From DATHSN01 sp035464115 (GTDB lineage Bacteria; Actinomycetota; Acidimicrobiia; Acidimicrobiales; SKKL01), in assembly GCA_035464115.1 (NCBI GenBank), contig DATHSN010000015.1, forward strand, positions 1 through 8,798: 8,798 nucleotides of DNA, in the 5' to 3' direction. How positions within the stretch are numbered: the first letter of the stretch is position 1; every line of letters starts with the position of its first letter. The notes beneath the pieces are model-generated. The model searched no databases. It had not been told where the DNA came from and was given only the letters and a program-made list of their open reading frames with translations. A program made the translations under genes and the position numbers. Below, in pieces: positions 6,459-8,798 of this stretch.

Positions 6459-7259
6459 GTGCGGGCGCTGCTCGCCTCGCCCCTCGGGTTCCTCATCGGG
6501 CTGTCGCTCGGGGCGTTGGGCGGCGGCGGCTCCATCCTGGCGGTGCCGGCGCTCGTGTACGTCGCCGGCCAGGAGCCCCAGGCGGCCACCACCACGTCGC
6601 TCGTCATCGTCGGCCTCGCCGCGCTGGTCGGCATCGGTCCGCACTGGCGGGCCGGGCGGGTCCGCGTCGGCCCGGGCGTGGTCTTCGGCGTGGCCGGCGT
6701 CGGCGGGTCGCTCGTGGGCTCGGCGATCAACGCCCGGCTCGACGGCGACGTGCTGCTCCTCGCCTTCTCCGGCGTCATGATCGTGGCTGCCGCCGCCATG
6801 TGGCGGCGGGCCACCCGGGCGACGCCCACCGCGGCGGGGGCGGCCGTGGCCGACGTCGAGCCCGCCAGCCCGAGCCGGCTCCAGATGGCCGTGCGGGTGA
6901 TCCTCGCCGGCACGGGGGTCGGCCTGCTCACCGGGCTGTTCGGGGTGGGTGGCGGCTTCGTGGTCGTGCCCGCGCTGGTGCTCGCCCTGGGCTTCACCAT
7001 GCCCCAGGCCGTCGGTACCTCGCTGCTCGTCATCGTCATCAACGCCGTGGTCGCGCTCGGCGGGCGCGCCGGGGCCGGCGTCGAGTTCGACTGGGCGGTC
7101 ATCGTGCCGTTCACCCTCTCGGCCGCGGCCGGCGTCCTGGTCGGCAGCCGCGTGGCCGACCGCATCCCCGCCGAGCGCCTCACCCGCTGGTTCGTGTTCC
7201 TCCTCGTCGGCGTCGCGGTCTACACCGCCGTGAGCTCGGTCCTCGCCCTGGCGAGCTGA
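6459..7259 (+). CDS. TauE/SafE family anion exporter (probable sulfite/thiosulfate export)
   Basis: 266 residues, integral membrane, normal length for the TauE/SafE (DUF81) family. The GTG at 6459 begins one base after the rhodanese stop, so translation is probably coupled. The two halves repeat the family signature: GALGGGGSILAVPALVY (18-34) with TTTSLVIV (44-51), and GLFGVGGGFVVVPALVLAL (159-177) with GTSLLVIVINA (186-196). About seven or eight hydrophobic segments surround a polar linker around residues 117-142. TauE/SafE proteins export sulfite, sulfoacetate or related anions. Following a persulfide dioxygenase and a rhodanese, sulfite or thiosulfate is the most likely cargo; this is inferred from context, since specificity is not readable from the sequence. 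A tauE gene also sits in the S. aureus cst locus. Confidence 0.9.
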   Translation: MRALLASPLGFLIGLSLGALGGGGSILAVPALVYVAGQEPQAATTTSLVIVGLAALVGIGPHWRAGRVRVGPGVVFGVAGVGGSLVGSAINARLDGDVLLLAFSGVMIVAAAAMWRRATRATPTAAGAAVADVEPASPSRLQMAVRVILAGTGVGLLTGLFGVGGGFVVVPALVLALGFTMPQAVGTSLLVIVINAVVALGGRAGAGVEFDWAVIVPFTLSAAAGVLVGSRVADRIPAERLTRWFVFLLVGVAVYTAVSSVLALAS

Positions 7260-7338
7260 CGTCCGCGGCCGCGCCGAGGCCGACGCGCCCCTGGATCGGG
7301 TGGCCACATCGCCCCCGACGGGCGGAGACAGCATCCGG

Positions 7339-7344
7339 TACCGT
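7339..7344 (+). promoter_or_regulatory. Possible -10 (TACCGT) of a leaderless transcript
   Basis: TACCGT fits the actinobacterial TAnnnT -10 and ends eight bases before the GTG at 7353. Transcription would begin at or within a few bases of the start codon, which would explain the missing Shine-Dalgarno. No clear -35 is seen. The 93-base gap (7260-7352) otherwise holds only short GC-rich palindromes and no convincing terminator. Confidence 0.35.
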
Positions 7345-7352
7345 CACCGACC

Positions 7353-8798
7353 GTGCTGGCCACCACCGTGACCGAGCCGGTCCCAGCGCTCGTCGTCGCC
7401 GCCGCCGTGGCGGCCGCAGCCACCGTCGTGCTCGCGGTCGCGATCGCGGTGCTCACCCGGCCACGACGACCGCGGCCCGGTCCGGCCACCCCCGGGCTCG
7501 GCGGTGAGTCCCCGGCCGTCGTGAACCTGTTGTGCGATGGCTTCGAGGTGTCGAGCCTGGCCGCGCCCGCCACCGTGGTCGACCTGGCCGCCCGCCGCTG
7601 GATCACCATCGAGGAGCTCGGGCCGGGCACCACCGTGGTGCGCCTGCGCCGGCGCGACGGCGAGGGTGACCTGCGACCCCACGAGGCGCGGGTGCTCGGG
7701 CACCTTCGCTCGCTCGCCGTCGACGGCGTGGTGCCGACCGCGGCGCTCACCACCGGCCCGGAGGCGGCGTCGACGCGCTGGTGGCGGGAGTTCCGGCGCG
7801 AGGTCGTCGCCGAGGCACGGGCGGCCGGCTTGTGCCGTCCCCGGTGGACGCCGGCGTGGCGCCTCGTGGTGTGGGTCCCGGCCCTCGCCGCGGTCGCGTC
7901 GGCGGCATCGGCGATGTGGGCGGGTGACGAGGTCGTGATCGACGGTGCCGAGGTGCCCACGTCCGTGTGGTGGTGGTGGGGCGTGCTCCCGGCCGTGGTC
8001 GGCGGCCTGTGGGTCGCCGGCCGCATCGCCCGATCCGACCGCCAGCGCGACACCGAGGCCGGGCTCGAGCGCGCCGCCCGGTGGCTCGGCACCCGTGAGT
8101 ACCTCGCCACCCACGGCGGGTTCGACCGGCTGCCGGCTCCCGCCGTCGTGCTGTGGGACCGCTATCTCGCCCACGCCGTGGCGCTCGATCTCGCCCCCGT
8201 GGCCACCGCCCAGCTCCCGCTCGGCGCCGAGAGCGACCGCCACGCATGGAGCCGGGCCAGCGGCCAGTGGCGGCACGTCCGGGTGCGCTACCCGCGCATG
8301 CGGCCGGCGTGGGGCAAGCACCCGCTCGCAGCCGCGGCCTCGGCTCTGCTCATGGGCATCATCGTCGTGTTCGTCGCCCGCACCGTCACCCTGGTGAGCA
8401 GCGGGAGCCTGCCGCTCGTCGGGCTCACCGGCACCGCTCGACGCATCGCCGAGCTGTCGGCCATCGCCGCGCTCGCGCTCGGTGCGCTCGTCCTCGCGTG
8501 GAACGCGGTCACGCTGGTCCGCGCCGTCGCCGACCTGTTCGACCGCCGCGAGGTGGAGGGCATCGTCCTCCGGCGGAGGTCCCGGCCGGCGGGGAACGAC
8601 TCGACCATCTACCACCTGGCCGTCGACACCGGTGAGGGCGATGAGGTCGTGGCGTGGACGGTCGACTCGTCGACGTACCACGCCGCGCTCCAGGGCAGCC
8701 GGGTGCGGGCGCGCGTCACGCCCCGGCTCGGCCACGTCCGGGATCTGGAGGTGCTCGAGCGTCCCGTCGGGCTGGAGGGCAGCGAGCCGGTGCGCGAC
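7353..8798 (+). CDS. DUF2207-like multi-pass membrane protein (3' truncated by window)
   Basis: 482 codons without a stop from GTG 7353 to the window edge; codon use matches the real genes. Residues about 10-35 form a hydrophobic anchor followed by a positive RPRRPRP stretch, so the following domain is cytoplasmic. Residues 53-165 (SPAVVNLLCDGFEVSSLAAPATVVDLAARRWITIEE, then an FRRE helix) match the C-terminal cytoplasmic region of DUF2207 proteins. Hydrophobic segments follow at about 170-190 and 205-224, the latter starting with four Trp. Then comes a domain with WLGTREYL and LWDRYLAHAVALDL (244-280), also DUF2207-like, two more membrane segments (about 325-345 and 365-390), and a beta-rich C-terminus (401-470). 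The usual signal peptide and extracellular beta domain of DUF2207 are missing at this start. Function unknown; gap and topology give no link to the sulfur operon. Confidence 0.75.
   Translation, partial: MLATTVTEPVPALVVAAAVAAAATVVLAVAIAVLTRPRRPRPGPATPGLGGESPAVVNLLCDGFEVSSLAAPATVVDLAARRWITIEELGPGTTVVRLRRRDGEGDLRPHEARVLGHLRSLAVDGVVPTAALTTGPEAASTRWWREFRREVVAEARAAGLCRPRWTPAWRLVVWVPALAAVASAASAMWAGDEVVIDGAEVPTSVWWWWGVLPAVVGGLWVAGRIARSDRQRDTEAGLERAARWLGTREYLATHGGFDRLPAPAVVLWDRYLAHAVALDLAPVATAQLPLGAESDRHAWSRASGQWRHVRVRYPRMRPAWGKHPLAAAASALLMGIIVVFVARTVTLVSSGSLPLVGLTGTARRIAELSAIAALALGALVLAWNAVTLVRAVADLFDRREVEGIVLRRRSRPAGNDSTIYHLAVDTGEGDEVVAWTVDSSTYHAALQGSRVRARVTPRLGHVRDLEVLERPVGLEGSEPVRD

Noticed and set aside
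7261..7310. GC-rich palindromes (GCGGCCGC, GTGGCCAC) after the exporter gene
   Set aside because: Short self-complementary GC words are expected by chance here; they form no strong stem with a T-tract and match no operator I know.

Overview
The window is very GC-rich (by eye over 70%). Third codon positions are almost all G or C, GTG starts are frequent, and genes are packed head to tail on the + strand. This suggests a high-GC actinobacterium. The FadD19-like acyl-CoA ligase fits Actinomycetota, possibly Acidimicrobiia, but no marker gene fixes the lineage. No RNA gene, insertion sequence, CRISPR array or tRNA was seen. Long open frames on the minus strand are shadows of the GC-biased coding frames.

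Layout, all on +: (1) positions 1-1821 hold the tail of an unrecognised gene, coupled through a GTGA overlap to a 530-residue protein of unknown function. That protein looks like an alpha/alpha-toroid domain followed by a beta-rich domain, as in carbohydrate-active proteins. (2) 1881-3518 encodes an acyl-CoA synthetase of the FadD19/FadD3-like branch with all core motifs. (3) 3592-4626 encodes an aldo/keto reductase with an intact catalytic tetrad. (4) 4621-7259 is a compact sulfur operon: a metallo-beta-lactamase/double-rhodanese fusion (persulfide dioxygenase, CstB-like), a single-domain rhodanese, and a TauE/SafE-type anion exporter. Stops and starts within it overlap or lie one base apart. 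(5) 7353 to the window end encodes a DUF2207-like multi-pass membrane protein, cut off by the window edge.

The most interesting part is the sulfur operon and its control region. A 14-bp perfect palindrome, TACCCCTAGGGGTA, overlaps a good -10 hexamer (TATAGT) just upstream of the fusion gene. It has the form of a CsoR/CstR-family operator. Together with the gene content it suggests a persulfide-responsive detoxification operon: the fusion oxidises low-molecular-weight persulfide to sulfite and probably passes sulfane sulfur on to make thiosulfate, the small rhodanese moves sulfane sulfur, and TauE/SafE exports the sulfur oxyanion. Neither the repressor gene nor a sulfide:quinone oxidoreductase is inside the window. 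This is a variant of a known type of system rather than a clearly new one. The less understood genes are the toroid protein at the left end and the shortened DUF2207-like protein at the right end.
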